A program made the translations under genes and the position numbers. From JBFLYC01 sp040756735 (lineage in GTDB: Bacteria > Bacillota > DSM-16504 > Desulfitibacterales > Desulfitibacteraceae): 64,000 bases of DNA. The notes under the pieces are model-generated. The model did no database searches and had not been told where the DNA came from. It worked only from the letters and a program-made list of their open reading frames with translations. Positions 33,340-40,606 of the stretch are shown here, one piece after another. Each line of letters starts with the position of its first letter. Position 1 is the first letter of the stretch. Location: assembly GCA_040756735.1 (NCBI GenBank), contig JBFLYC010000010.1, positions 1-64,000 on the forward strand. The letters run 5' to 3'.

Positions 33340-33640
33340 GGACGTCTTGGCGGGGGCGGGCCTAGAACAGCTATTAAGTTGTCTGCCGTCAACAAAATAT
33401 GGTATGGCAGTAACCGGTTTTGCAGATCCAGCTAGGTTGGTAAGAAAAACAGGTGCTCAGCCGGGAGATGTATTGTTTCTGACCAAACCCCTGGGAACAG
33501 GAATACTAACCGCTGCCGTTGACAGGGGATTGGCAGCAGCTAAAACAAAACAAGAAGTATATAAGATCATGGCTCATCTGAACAAAGGAGCCGCTGAAGC
33601 CATGAAAGCCCTTACGGTTCTGAAAAAACTTATAACGCCT
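33340..33640 (+). pseudogene. Selenophosphate synthetase (SelD) internal fragment
   Basis: The frame contains KYGMAVTGFADPARLVRKTG, AQPGDVLFLTKPLGTGILTA and AVDRGLAAAKTKQEVYKIMA, the middle part of SelD (the TKPLGTG block is diagnostic). The N-terminal Cys/Sec active site and the C-terminal half are missing. It has no ribosome binding site or plausible start. It suggests that a selenium system once lay near or was brought in. Confidence 0.75.
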
Positions 33641-33759
33641 TACGTCTTGCCAGGGCATTGCAAAAAGAACAAAATAGCGAAATAATTAACTTGACAGCAG
33701 ATGGAGTATATTACTTTAAGGATAAGGTTCTGCTAAATGGTCATAAAGAAATAGTTTGA
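33631..33759 (+). pseudogene. Unrecognised C-terminal gene fragment
   Basis: In a frame different from SelD the plus strand reads NALRLARALQKEQNSEIINL, TADGVYYFKDKVLLNGHKEI to a stop. It looks like the tail of a soluble protein, fused by deletion to the SelD remnant. I do not recognise the family. Confidence 0.35.
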
Positions 33760-33760
33760 G

Positions 33761-34162
33761 TTATTCAGCCCAGTTTTCAAGCTGTAAATTTGGAATTCTA
33801 CTGAACTCGTCAGTGTTATTTGTAATAAGAATGAGATTTTCAGATACTGCATGTGCCGCAATTAACAGGTCATAAGGACCGATGATTTGTCCCCTTTTCT
33901 CAAGGTTAAAACGTATTTTGCCATAAAAAGAAGCTGCCTTATCAGAAAACGACAGAATTTCAATTGGGGCCAAAAAATTAAATAAAGCAATTTGATTTCT
34001 TTCTTGATGTTGACTTTTATAAACCCCATACTGAAGTTCGGCAAATGTAATTGATGAAATACACACATCGCCTACCTTAAGAGACTGAAAGGTTTGAAAT
34101 ACATTTATTGGTTTTTTCTTGATAATATAAATACAAATATTTGTATCAAGCATGTATTTCAT
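33761..34162 (-). CDS. vapC: VapC-type PIN-domain toxin
   Basis: A 133-residue PIN-domain ribonuclease toxin. The acidic metal-binding residues are visible in MLDTNICIYIIKKKP (Asp about 5), SSITFAELQYGVYK (Glu about 43), GPYDLLIAAHAV (Asp about 99) and ILITNNTDEFSRIP (Asp about 119). It belongs to the VapC4/5 group known to cut tRNA in relatives. It starts two bases after the vapB stop. The palindromic promoter upstream of vapB should control both. Confidence 0.9.
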   Translation of the reverse strand: MKYMLDTNICIYIIKKKPINVFQTFQSLKVGDVCISSITFAELQYGVYKSQHQERNQIALFNFLAPIEILSFSDKAASFYGKIRFNLEKRGQIIGPYDLLIAAHAVSENLILITNNTDEFSRIPNLQLENWAE

Positions 34163-34164
34163 TC

Positions 34165-34392
34165 TTATAGATCATCCCTTTTTTGAGTTTTAGGTTGATT
34201 TCTATCTGATAGAAAATCCTCAGTAAAATAATCTACACTAGACTCAAATACTTTCCAGGCGCTATCTTTCGGAATCAAAAGAACAACATCATCAATTTTC
34301 TTGACATATACTTCGGAATCTTTAAAGCGATAATCTTTTGGTAAACGAACAGCTTGACTTCTACCATTTATAAATACTTTTGCTATATCCAT
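34165..34392 (-). CDS. vapB: VapB-type antitoxin
   Basis: A 75-residue AbrB/SpoVT-like protein (MDIAKVFINGRSQAVRLPKD, then YRFKDSEVYVKKIDDVVLLI) with an acidic tail for toxin binding. A longer start at 34407 is possible. ATG 34392 follows a GGGGGTA ribosome binding site and gives the family N-terminus. The antitoxin is expected to bind the 32-bp palindrome directly upstream. Confidence 0.88.
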   Translation of the reverse strand: MDIAKVFINGRSQAVRLPKDYRFKDSEVYVKKIDDVVLLIPKDSAWKVFESSVDYFTEDFLSDRNQPKTQKRDDL

Positions 34393-34409
34393 AACAAATA
34401 CCCCCATTC

Positions 34410-34441
34410 AAAATGGTATATATCTTAATATATACCATTTT
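34410..34441. promoter_or_regulatory. Perfect palindromic operator of vapBC
   Basis: Two perfect 14-bp arms (AAAATGGTATATAT and ATATATACCATTTT) are separated by CTTA. It covers the -10 box of the promoter and lies 18 bp before vapB. Confidence 0.75.
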
Positions 34442-34455
34442 TGTTAAAATGTCAA
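34427..34455 (-). promoter_or_regulatory. vapBC promoter
   Basis: On the minus strand TTGACA (34455-34450), 17 bp, TATATT (34432-34427). The -10 box lies in the centre of the palindromic operator, so repressor binding would block it. Confidence 0.75.
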
Positions 34456-34559
34456 ATATAGTAAAAACTGAGCAAGTAGATGACTGGTTTTACCGGTAGT
34501 CGTGTGAAGAAAATTACACTGGTAGTAAAAAACCATAAAAAATGGAACTTTTTTGGACT

Positions 34560-34780
34560 TTTCTTCGACTATATATTTGTTAAAGGAAAAAATTGAAAGA
34601 AGAATAAAAGCACAAGGTGATGCTGAAGCGGCAAGAATCTATAATGAAGCATATAACAGAGATGTTGAATTCTATAAGTTTTATAAGGCGTTAACTACTA
34701 TTGAAGAGACTATTAAAGATAACACAACATTATTCCTGCCTCATGATTCAGACCTGGCAAAAATTCTGTTAAACAAGTAA
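34560..34780 (+). pseudogene. HflC (SPFH/prohibitin) C-terminal fragment
   Basis: The frame KIERRIKAQGDAEAARIYNE, AYNRDVEFYKFYKALTTIEE, then TTLFLPHDSDLAKILLNK matches the end of HflC, the membrane regulator of FtsH protease. The N-terminal membrane and SPFH parts are missing. No ribosome binding site is visible. The hairpin terminator at 34833-34875 may be that of the former operon. Confidence 0.75.
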
Positions 34781-34832
34781 TAATCATTGCGGCTCTTTTA
34801 GAACATATAATACGCGCTAAAGGCAAGATACT

Positions 34833-34875
34833 AGAGCACCATTACGGTTTTTATTTCCGTGTGGTGCTTTTTATT
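34833..34875 (+). terminator. Intrinsic terminator
   Basis: GAGCACCATTACGG and CCGTGTGGTGCT form a stem with a T-rich loop, followed by TTTTTATTCTATTTT. Confidence 0.75.
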
Positions 34876-34985
34876 CTATTTTAAAATTTTATTAGATTTT
34901 TAATTTCTAGGCAGGAAAATAGAAATCAGCGTAGAAATAAATTACTTAATTAAATTAAAAAAATAAGTATCGATAAAACAGCCCG

Positions 34986-34991
34986 TATAAT
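34986..34991 (+). promoter_or_regulatory. Likely -10 box of the ROK regulator gene
   Basis: A perfect TATAAT lies 30 bp before the start of the ROK gene. The -35 region is poor (ATAAGT at 17 bp). Confidence 0.35.
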
Positions 34992-35020
34992 TCAAATTGA
35001 AAGCAAAAAGGTGGTAATTT

Positions 35021-36301
35021 ATGGAGAATTATGCAAAGAAAATTAAACATGTTAAACAAGTTAAGAATGTTAAGCAGGTTAAAAAACTCAATAGAATGAA
35101 TGTCTTAAGTCTCATTAAAGAATACGAAGTTATTTCGCGTAAAGACTTGGCTGATATTACCGGCTTAACGCCGCCTGCAATTACCAATATTATAAGAGAG
35201 TTTTTGGAATTGGGACTGGTTACTGAGGAAGGAGTGGAAGAATCAAAGGGTGGAAGAAGAGCGGTTAAATTGAAATTTAACCATGAGTCAGGTTATGTGC
35301 TTGGTCTGGAAGTTATGATGAATGAGGTTAAAATTGCAGTTACAGATCTGAAAAATGACCCGACATATTTTGAAACATTCTCTATAGACATGTCTGATCC
35401 CAATGCTGGTGTTAAGGCTTTGCTTAATGAAATAAAGCAATTCATGAAATCCAAAGATTTTCTAAACAAAAAGATTATAGCAGTTGGCATAGCATTTCCT
35501 GCCCTGGTTTTGGCAAAAGAGGGGATTATTAAAAGAGCGGTTAACCTGGGCCCTCTATGGGATAGATTTCCTCTAAAGAACATTATGGAACAGGAGCTAA
35601 ACCTGCCAGTTTTTATCGAAAATAACTCTAATGCTTCAGCGCTGGCTGAAAGGTGGTTTGGGGGAGGTACAAATAGCCGGGACTTGGTCTACATAAACCT
35701 GGGAGAGGGCATTAGTGCAGGAATCATTATGGACGACCGCATAGTATATGGTTTTCAAGGCCATGCAGGTGAAATAGGACATATACTTGTGAGGCACAAT
35801 GGACCATTGTGTAATTGTGGTAATAGGGGCTGTTTGGAAAGCATATGCGGTATACCAGCACTTACCAGAAAAGCAAATGCAGAGCTGCCGCTTCTAAGCA
35901 ATAGCGACCCTCTAAAAGAGCTATGGGAGCACAATAAAAAAGTAACAATAAATGATATTATGACATGTGCTCAAAATGAAGGTTCTTATGCATGGGAGAT
36001 AATCAGGCAGGCTGGAAAAGACATTGGGATAGCTCTTGCAAGCCTGATAAACCTTTACAATCCCGAGGTAATATTTATAGGAGGAAAGCTATCAGCCGCA
36101 AAAGATGTTTTGCTTGGGCCGATAATTGACGAGATAAGAGCTCACTCTTTCCCTGAAATTGCTACCATAACAAAGATAAAAATCTCTGCACTTGGAAAGA
36201 ACTCTGGAACCATTGGAGCATGTGCCTTAGCTATAAGAGAATTATTTAAACCAAGCAGCGGCGTCATATTGAATGAAATATGTGGCCAAGAAGCATTTTG
36301 A
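35021..36301 (+). CDS. ROK-family transcriptional regulator (NagC/XylR type)
   Basis: A 426-residue regulator. A short Lys/Val repeat (VKQ, VKN, VKQ, VKK) comes before the winged helix (NVLSLIKEYEVISRKDLADI, TGLTPPAITNIIREFLELG). The ROK sugar-kinase-like domain follows: GLEVMMNEVKIAVTD, IENNSNASALAERWFG, GHAGEIGHI, and the zinc motif CNCGNRGCLES (about 266-276). Such proteins repress sugar genes and release DNA on binding a sugar. It is directly upstream of the TRAP/uronate operon, which it probably controls (inference). The start has a clear ribosome binding site (AAAGGTGG). Confidence 0.87.
   Translation: MENYAKKIKHVKQVKNVKQVKKLNRMNVLSLIKEYEVISRKDLADITGLTPPAITNIIREFLELGLVTEEGVEESKGGRRAVKLKFNHESGYVLGLEVMMNEVKIAVTDLKNDPTYFETFSIDMSDPNAGVKALLNEIKQFMKSKDFLNKKIIAVGIAFPALVLAKEGIIKRAVNLGPLWDRFPLKNIMEQELNLPVFIENNSNASALAERWFGGGTNSRDLVYINLGEGISAGIIMDDRIVYGFQGHAGEIGHILVRHNGPLCNCGNRGCLESICGIPALTRKANAELPLLSNSDPLKELWEHNKKVTINDIMTCAQNEGSYAWEIIRQAGKDIGIALASLINLYNPEVIFIGGKLSAAKDVLLGPIIDEIRAHSFPEIATITKIKISALGKNSGTIGACALAIRELFKPSSGVILNEICGQEAF
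35051..35086 (+). repeat. Four tandem 9-bp units inside the ROK gene
   Basis: The units GTTAAACAA, GTTAAGAAT, GTTAAGCAG and GTTAAAAAA follow one another without spacing. They encode four VK(Q/N/K) triplets ahead of the DNA-binding domain. Confidence 0.8.
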
Positions 36302-36415
36302 TCTGCATAGGAGAGCTAAAACCAAAAGTCAACCAAAAGGGGGTATGACCAAGCAAATAATGGAACCGTTCATTAAACTTTACTTAAGCAAATAGCTAAG
36401 GGAGGAAGGTATGAG

Positions 36416-37435
36416 ATGAAAAAACTAGTAATTTCATTGTTGTTGGTTTTTAGTATGGTGTTTGTTGCAGCGTGTGGGCAATCTGCTGACAATAGCAAAA
36501 AACCTGAAGAAGCCAGTAAAGCTCCTGAAAAGGTTTATACATTGAGGATATCTACTGTTATAGGTGAAGGTGACCCGTTATACGATGGGTATGTTAAATT
36601 TGCAGCAGAAGTAGAGAAAAGAACTAATGGAGGAATGCAAGTTACAGTTTACCCAAATGCAGTGTTAGGCCAGGATGAAGACGTTATGGAACAAGCCCTG
36701 CTTGGGGTTGATGTGGCTTTTAATACTGATGCCGGCAGACTAGCCGTCAGAGTCCCAGATATAGGAATAATATTGGCTCCATATCTTTTTGACAATACTG
36801 ATGAAGCACAAAAAGTAGTAACGTCAGATCTATTTAAAAAATGGCAGGAAGAATTGGAGAACAAACATGGATTAACACTTCTTTCGCTCAATAACTATGT
36901 TGGAGGAAGACACTTTATTACCAAGAAACCCATAGCAAAACCTGAAGACTTGAATGGATTGAAAATAAGAACTCCAGGGGCACCAGTATGGCAAGAAAGT
37001 ATAAGGGCAATGGGTGGTACTCCAGTAGCAATGCCATGGGTTGAAACATATTCTGCACTTCAACAAGGGGTTGTTGACGGTGCTGAAGCGCAGCATCCGG
37101 CATCATATGGCCTGCGGCTGCATGAGATAGGTAAGCATATAACAAAAACCGGGCATATTCTTTTGATGAATGGACTGGTAGTGGGCACAAAATGGTTTAA
37201 AGAATTGCCGGAAGAATATCAACAAATATTAGTTGAAGAAGCTATTAAAGCTGGAGAATATACAACCCAGAAAGTTCTTGCGACAGAGAGAGAATTTGAA
37301 GAAAAAATGACTGCAGAAGGTGCAACAATACATGAAATTGATGTTGAACCTTTTAAACAGAGCGTGGATGCAGCTTATGAGAAACTTGGTTTTGTTGAAT
37401 TACGAAACGAAATCTATAAAATTTTGGGTAAATAA
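36416..37435 (+). CDS. dctP: TRAP transporter solute-binding protein DctP
   Basis: A 339-residue lipoprotein (lipobox AAC, Cys about 20). The DctP fold is seen in RISTVIGEGDPLYDGYVKFA, YPNAVLGQDEDVMEQALLG, DLNGLKIRTPGAPVWQE with the conserved Arg that binds the substrate carboxylate, and VVDGAEAQHPASYG. TRAP binding proteins take organic acids using Na+ gradients. Here the substrate is probably a hexuronate, since uxuB and uxuA follow. A strong hairpin lies 13 bp after the stop and may raise its level over the membrane subunits. Confidence 0.9.
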   Translation: MKKLVISLLLVFSMVFVAACGQSADNSKKPEEASKAPEKVYTLRISTVIGEGDPLYDGYVKFAAEVEKRTNGGMQVTVYPNAVLGQDEDVMEQALLGVDVAFNTDAGRLAVRVPDIGIILAPYLFDNTDEAQKVVTSDLFKKWQEELENKHGLTLLSLNNYVGGRHFITKKPIAKPEDLNGLKIRTPGAPVWQESIRAMGGTPVAMPWVETYSALQQGVVDGAEAQHPASYGLRLHEIGKHITKTGHILLMNGLVVGTKWFKELPEEYQQILVEEAIKAGEYTTQKVLATEREFEEKMTAEGATIHEIDVEPFKQSVDAAYEKLGFVELRNEIYKILGK

Positions 37436-37447
37436 ATAAACTGTTGT

Positions 37448-37474
37448 AGTATGGCAGGGTTTTCCTGCCATACT
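37448..37474 (+). terminator. Intercistronic hairpin after dctP
   Basis: A perfect 11-bp stem (AGTATGGCAGG / CCTGCCATACT) with loop GTTTT. Only a weak T-run follows, so it is more likely an mRNA stabiliser or partial terminator. Confidence 0.65.
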
Positions 37475-37524
37475 AACCTTCAAACTAAGGTGATGCCCAA
37501 ATCTAAATTTAAGTGGGGAATTCT

Positions 37525-38013
37525 ATGCAGAGGCTTATAAACTTTGTTATAAAATTAGAGGAATTTATCACTATATTTTTACTGGGAACAATAGTTTTAT
37601 TAGTCTTTTTAGCTGCAATATCAAGGTATTTAGGCAGTCCTATAAACTGGTCAATTGACATTGCACAAGCATTGTTCGTTTGGGTTATTTATTTGGGAGC
37701 AAACCAAGCTTGGAGAAATTCAAAGCATATTGGTGTAGATTTTTTTGTTAAAAGACTGAATATACGATTAAGAAAGTGTCTAGAATTACTTGTACTGGCA
37801 ATAATATTGGTCTTTCTGATATTAATAATTTATAATGGCGTGAAAATCAGCATAATCAATGTCGGACGAATTTTGAATGACATACCTATCAGTTACTCTT
37901 TTGTAACAATGGCTGTCCCCATTGGATGTTTGTTGATTTTTATGACCACATTGTCAAAATCTCTAAAAGTCATTAATGAATTAAAAAGCTTATCAATTAA
38001 CAATGATAATTAA
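37525..38013 (+). CDS. dctQ: TRAP transporter small membrane subunit DctQ
   Basis: A 162-residue protein with four membrane helices (about 15-35, 45-65, 85-107, 125-147). The family signature SIDIAQALFVWVIYLGANQA lies in the second helix and RNSKHIGVDFFV follows it. ATG 37525 follows GTGGGGA; a GTG at 37513 within that site is less likely. It works with DctM and DctP as one importer. Confidence 0.87.
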   Translation: MQRLINFVIKLEEFITIFLLGTIVLLVFLAAISRYLGSPINWSIDIAQALFVWVIYLGANQAWRNSKHIGVDFFVKRLNIRLRKCLELLVLAIILVFLILIIYNGVKISIINVGRILNDIPISYSFVTMAVPIGCLLIFMTTLSKSLKVINELKSLSINNDN

Positions 38014-38060
38014 AACAAATCATTATCACAATAATGGTTCTTTAGCAACGGGAGGGCGCT

Positions 38061-39344
38061 ATGTTATTTGTAGTTGTTGTCTTTATTTTTTTACTACTTT
38101 TAAATATGCCTATAGCTTTTACAATAGGAATTGCAGGGAGTATGTTTTTTTTGACTGAGCCCAATCTGCCGATTTCTCTAGCAGTTCAGAGGTTAGTAAC
38201 AGGAACTCAGGCTTTTCCACTACTGGCAGTTCCATTTTTTGTATTGGCTGGTCATATTATGAATGCTTCAGGTATAACCTCTCGTGTACTAAACTTTGCA
38301 AGTGCTTTGACAGGGCACTTACTAGGGAGCATTGCACATATTTCAATTGTATTGAGCATGTTGATGGGTGGGGTATCTGGATCATCTAATGCAGATGTAG
38401 GAATGCAGACAAGAATTCTAATGCCTAAAATGCGTGACAAGGGCTATTCGGATGGTTTTTCTACTTGTGTTCTAGCATATAGTTCTCTTGTAGTAGCAAT
38501 TATTCCACCAAGTATCGGACTAATTTTATTTGGTTTTGTTGGTCAGGTTTCAATAGGAAAATTATTTCTTGCTGGTATCATTCCTGGGATACTTATGAGC
38601 ATATCCATGATGATTACGGTTTTTATTATTGCCAAAAAAAGAGGGTATGATGCCGACCAGAGAGAACGGAGAAAAACCTTTAAAGAAGTGGCTATCAGCT
38701 TTAAGGAAAGCTTCTGGGCGTTGCTGTTTCCCGTTATTCTGGTAATGACAATTAGGTTTGGAGTATTTACCCCTACTGAAGCCGGAGCCTTTGCAGTGGT
38801 CTATGCTTTGTTTATAGGCAAATTTGTTTATAAAGAATTGAACTTGATCAAGATTAGAGAAGTTTTTCGAGATACAGTACAGGATAACGCAATTATACTC
38901 TTGATTATTTCAATGGCATCTATTTTGGGTTATGTATTGGCTTATGGGCTGGTACCCCAAAGTGCAGCGCAATTGATTGTAGGTGTTTCCAACAGCCCAA
39001 TTATAATACTCAGCATTATCCTGTTGTTTTTATTATTGGTAGGAATGGTTATGGAAGGATCTGTTAATATATTATTGTTGACCCCTATTTTTTTACCAAT
39101 TGTCAAAAGTATTGGTTATGATCCCATCCATTTTGGAATATTAATGAGTATTTTGATCCAAATAGGCGGAGTGACTCCGCCAGTAGGGGTGAACATGTAC
39201 ACCGTATGTTCTTTGGCAAATGTGCCAGTGGAAGAGTTTTTAAAAGAATCATTGCCTTTTCTTCTGACATTTCTTGTTTTATTGGCTATTTTAGTTGCTT
39301 TTCCAGGTATTGTTCTCTTTTTGCCAAATTTACTCATGAAATAA
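38061..39344 (+). CDS. dctM: TRAP transporter large permease DctM
   Basis: A 427-residue protein of about 12 membrane helices. Family blocks: NMPIAFTIGIAGSMFFL, PFFVLAGHIMNASG, GGVSGSSNADVGMQTRILMP, PPSIGLILFGFV, TPTEAGAFAVVYALFIG, and GGVTPPVGVNMYTVCSLA near the end. This is the substrate/Na+ channel of the TRAP importer. It starts 47 bp after dctQ with the ribosome binding site GGGAGG. Confidence 0.92.
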   Translation: MLFVVVVFIFLLLLNMPIAFTIGIAGSMFFLTEPNLPISLAVQRLVTGTQAFPLLAVPFFVLAGHIMNASGITSRVLNFASALTGHLLGSIAHISIVLSMLMGGVSGSSNADVGMQTRILMPKMRDKGYSDGFSTCVLAYSSLVVAIIPPSIGLILFGFVGQVSIGKLFLAGIIPGILMSISMMITVFIIAKKRGYDADQRERRKTFKEVAISFKESFWALLFPVILVMTIRFGVFTPTEAGAFAVVYALFIGKFVYKELNLIKIREVFRDTVQDNAIILLIISMASILGYVLAYGLVPQSAAQLIVGVSNSPIIILSIILLFLLLVGMVMEGSVNILLLTPIFLPIVKSIGYDPIHFGILMSILIQIGGVTPPVGVNMYTVCSLANVPVEEFLKESLPFLLTFLVLLAILVAFPGIVLFLPNLLMK

Positions 39345-39442
39345 GATATTTATTCCATTGTAAAGAACAATTGGAAATGATCAAAAATATTTTTGAGATC
39401 CATGAATAGAATACAGCATTATATAAACTAGGAGGTTAATAT

Positions 39443-40468
39443 ATGAAGTTATTGCAATGGGAAACACTTAAAAGATGTGCCGCTATGGAAGAAATGCAGG
39501 AAGTGCCGGTTGGTTTGATTGTTGACAGCCCCTGGATTCCAGGTTATGTAGGTATTCCTACAATTGACTATTTTGCTGTGACAGATAAATGGCTGGATGC
39601 AAATATTAAGGTTATTGAAGATTTCCCGGAAGCAATATTTTTGCCAGGCTTCTGGGTTGAATACGGTATGGCCTTGGAACCCTCCGCCTTTGGCTGTAAA
39701 ATAGAGTTCTTTGAAAATACTACACCAAACATTAATCATATTATTGCTTCTACAGAGGATGTAAGCAAGCTTAAGGTTCCAAATCCCAAAACAGATGGAT
39801 TAATGCCCTTTGTGCTTTCAATTTATAAAAATATTGAGCCAAAGGTCAAAGATAAAGGCTATTGTATTAAGACTGTAGCTGCTAGAGGACCTTTAACACT
39901 TGCCTCGCATCTTATGGGCTTGACCAACTTTTTAATTGGGTTAAAAACAGATCCTGAAAATATACATAGGTTTATTAAACTAACTACAAAAACAGTAAAG
40001 GAATGGTTAGAAGCACAAGCAGATGTGTTAAGTGACGTGGAAGGAATTATGGTTTTAGATGACATAGTAGGTTTTCTTTCAAAGGAAGATTATTTGGAAT
40101 TTGCTCACCCATATATGAAGGAGATTTTTGAGGCATTTCCAGGAAGCATAAAGATGTATCATAACGATACTGACAACATTGTATATATGCCTTACTTGGA
40201 AGAATTAAAAGTAAATATTTTTAATTTTACCCATTTAAAAGACATTTCCAAGGTAAGAGAGTTAGTTGGGGATAAAGTGTGTTTATTGGGTAATGTGGCC
40301 CCTTTAAATACTCTTACAAAGGGTGATTATCATACTGTGAAGGAGGAAGCTAAAAGGGTTATCAACTCCCATGGGAAAAAGGGCCTTATACTGTCTGCAG
40401 GTGGTGGGACTTCACCAGGAACTCCCGGACGAAACATAACAGCTCTCATAGATGCTTCCAGGAATTAA
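39443..40468 (+). CDS. UroD-like (uroporphyrinogen decarboxylase family) protein
   Basis: A 341-residue protein with the URO-D/MtaA TIM-barrel fold: RGPLTLASHLMGLTNFL, GIMVLDDIVGFLSKEDYLEF, LLGNVAPLNTLTKG and LSAGGGTSPGTPGRNI. In cobalamin-dependent methyltransferases of this family the zinc ligands are a His-x-Cys pair and a later Cys. Here the equivalent stretches are YHNDTDN and AGGG, so both Cys are missing. True haem synthesis is unlikely in this context. It sits in a uronate operon between TRAP genes and uxuBA; its reaction is unknown. Confidence 0.75.
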   Translation: MKLLQWETLKRCAAMEEMQEVPVGLIVDSPWIPGYVGIPTIDYFAVTDKWLDANIKVIEDFPEAIFLPGFWVEYGMALEPSAFGCKIEFFENTTPNINHIIASTEDVSKLKVPNPKTDGLMPFVLSIYKNIEPKVKDKGYCIKTVAARGPLTLASHLMGLTNFLIGLKTDPENIHRFIKLTTKTVKEWLEAQADVLSDVEGIMVLDDIVGFLSKEDYLEFAHPYMKEIFEAFPGSIKMYHNDTDNIVYMPYLEELKVNIFNFTHLKDISKVRELVGDKVCLLGNVAPLNTLTKGDYHTVKEEAKRVINSHGKKGLILSAGGGTSPGTPGRNITALIDASRN

Positions 40469-40510
40469 TTTCTATTACTCCTCCTCTTAAATTAGTGTTG
40501 GGGGTTTAAG

Positions 40511-40532
40511 CGCCCAGGAAAAATCCTGGGTG
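40511..40532 (+). terminator. Intercistronic hairpin before uxuB
   Basis: CGCCCAGGA and TCCTGGGTG form a 9-bp stem with an AAAA loop, flanked by GGGG and CCCC that can extend it. No U-run, so mRNA processing or partial termination is more likely. Confidence 0.55.
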
Positions 40533-40606
40533 TTCCCCTAATACAATTTGACCTAGAGGTTGTAGAAATACATGTATAAAAGACATTTGGCTAGGGAGGA
40601 ATAAAC

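Noticed and set aside
36345..36395. 16-codon ORF between the ROK gene and dctP with a GGGGG site before ATG
   Set aside because: Too short and without any recognisable feature; could be a leader peptide but nothing supports it.
39443..40468. Haem-pathway uroporphyrinogen decarboxylase hemE
   Set aside because: Context is uronate catabolism, no haem genes are nearby, and the sequence groups with methyltransferase-like members.
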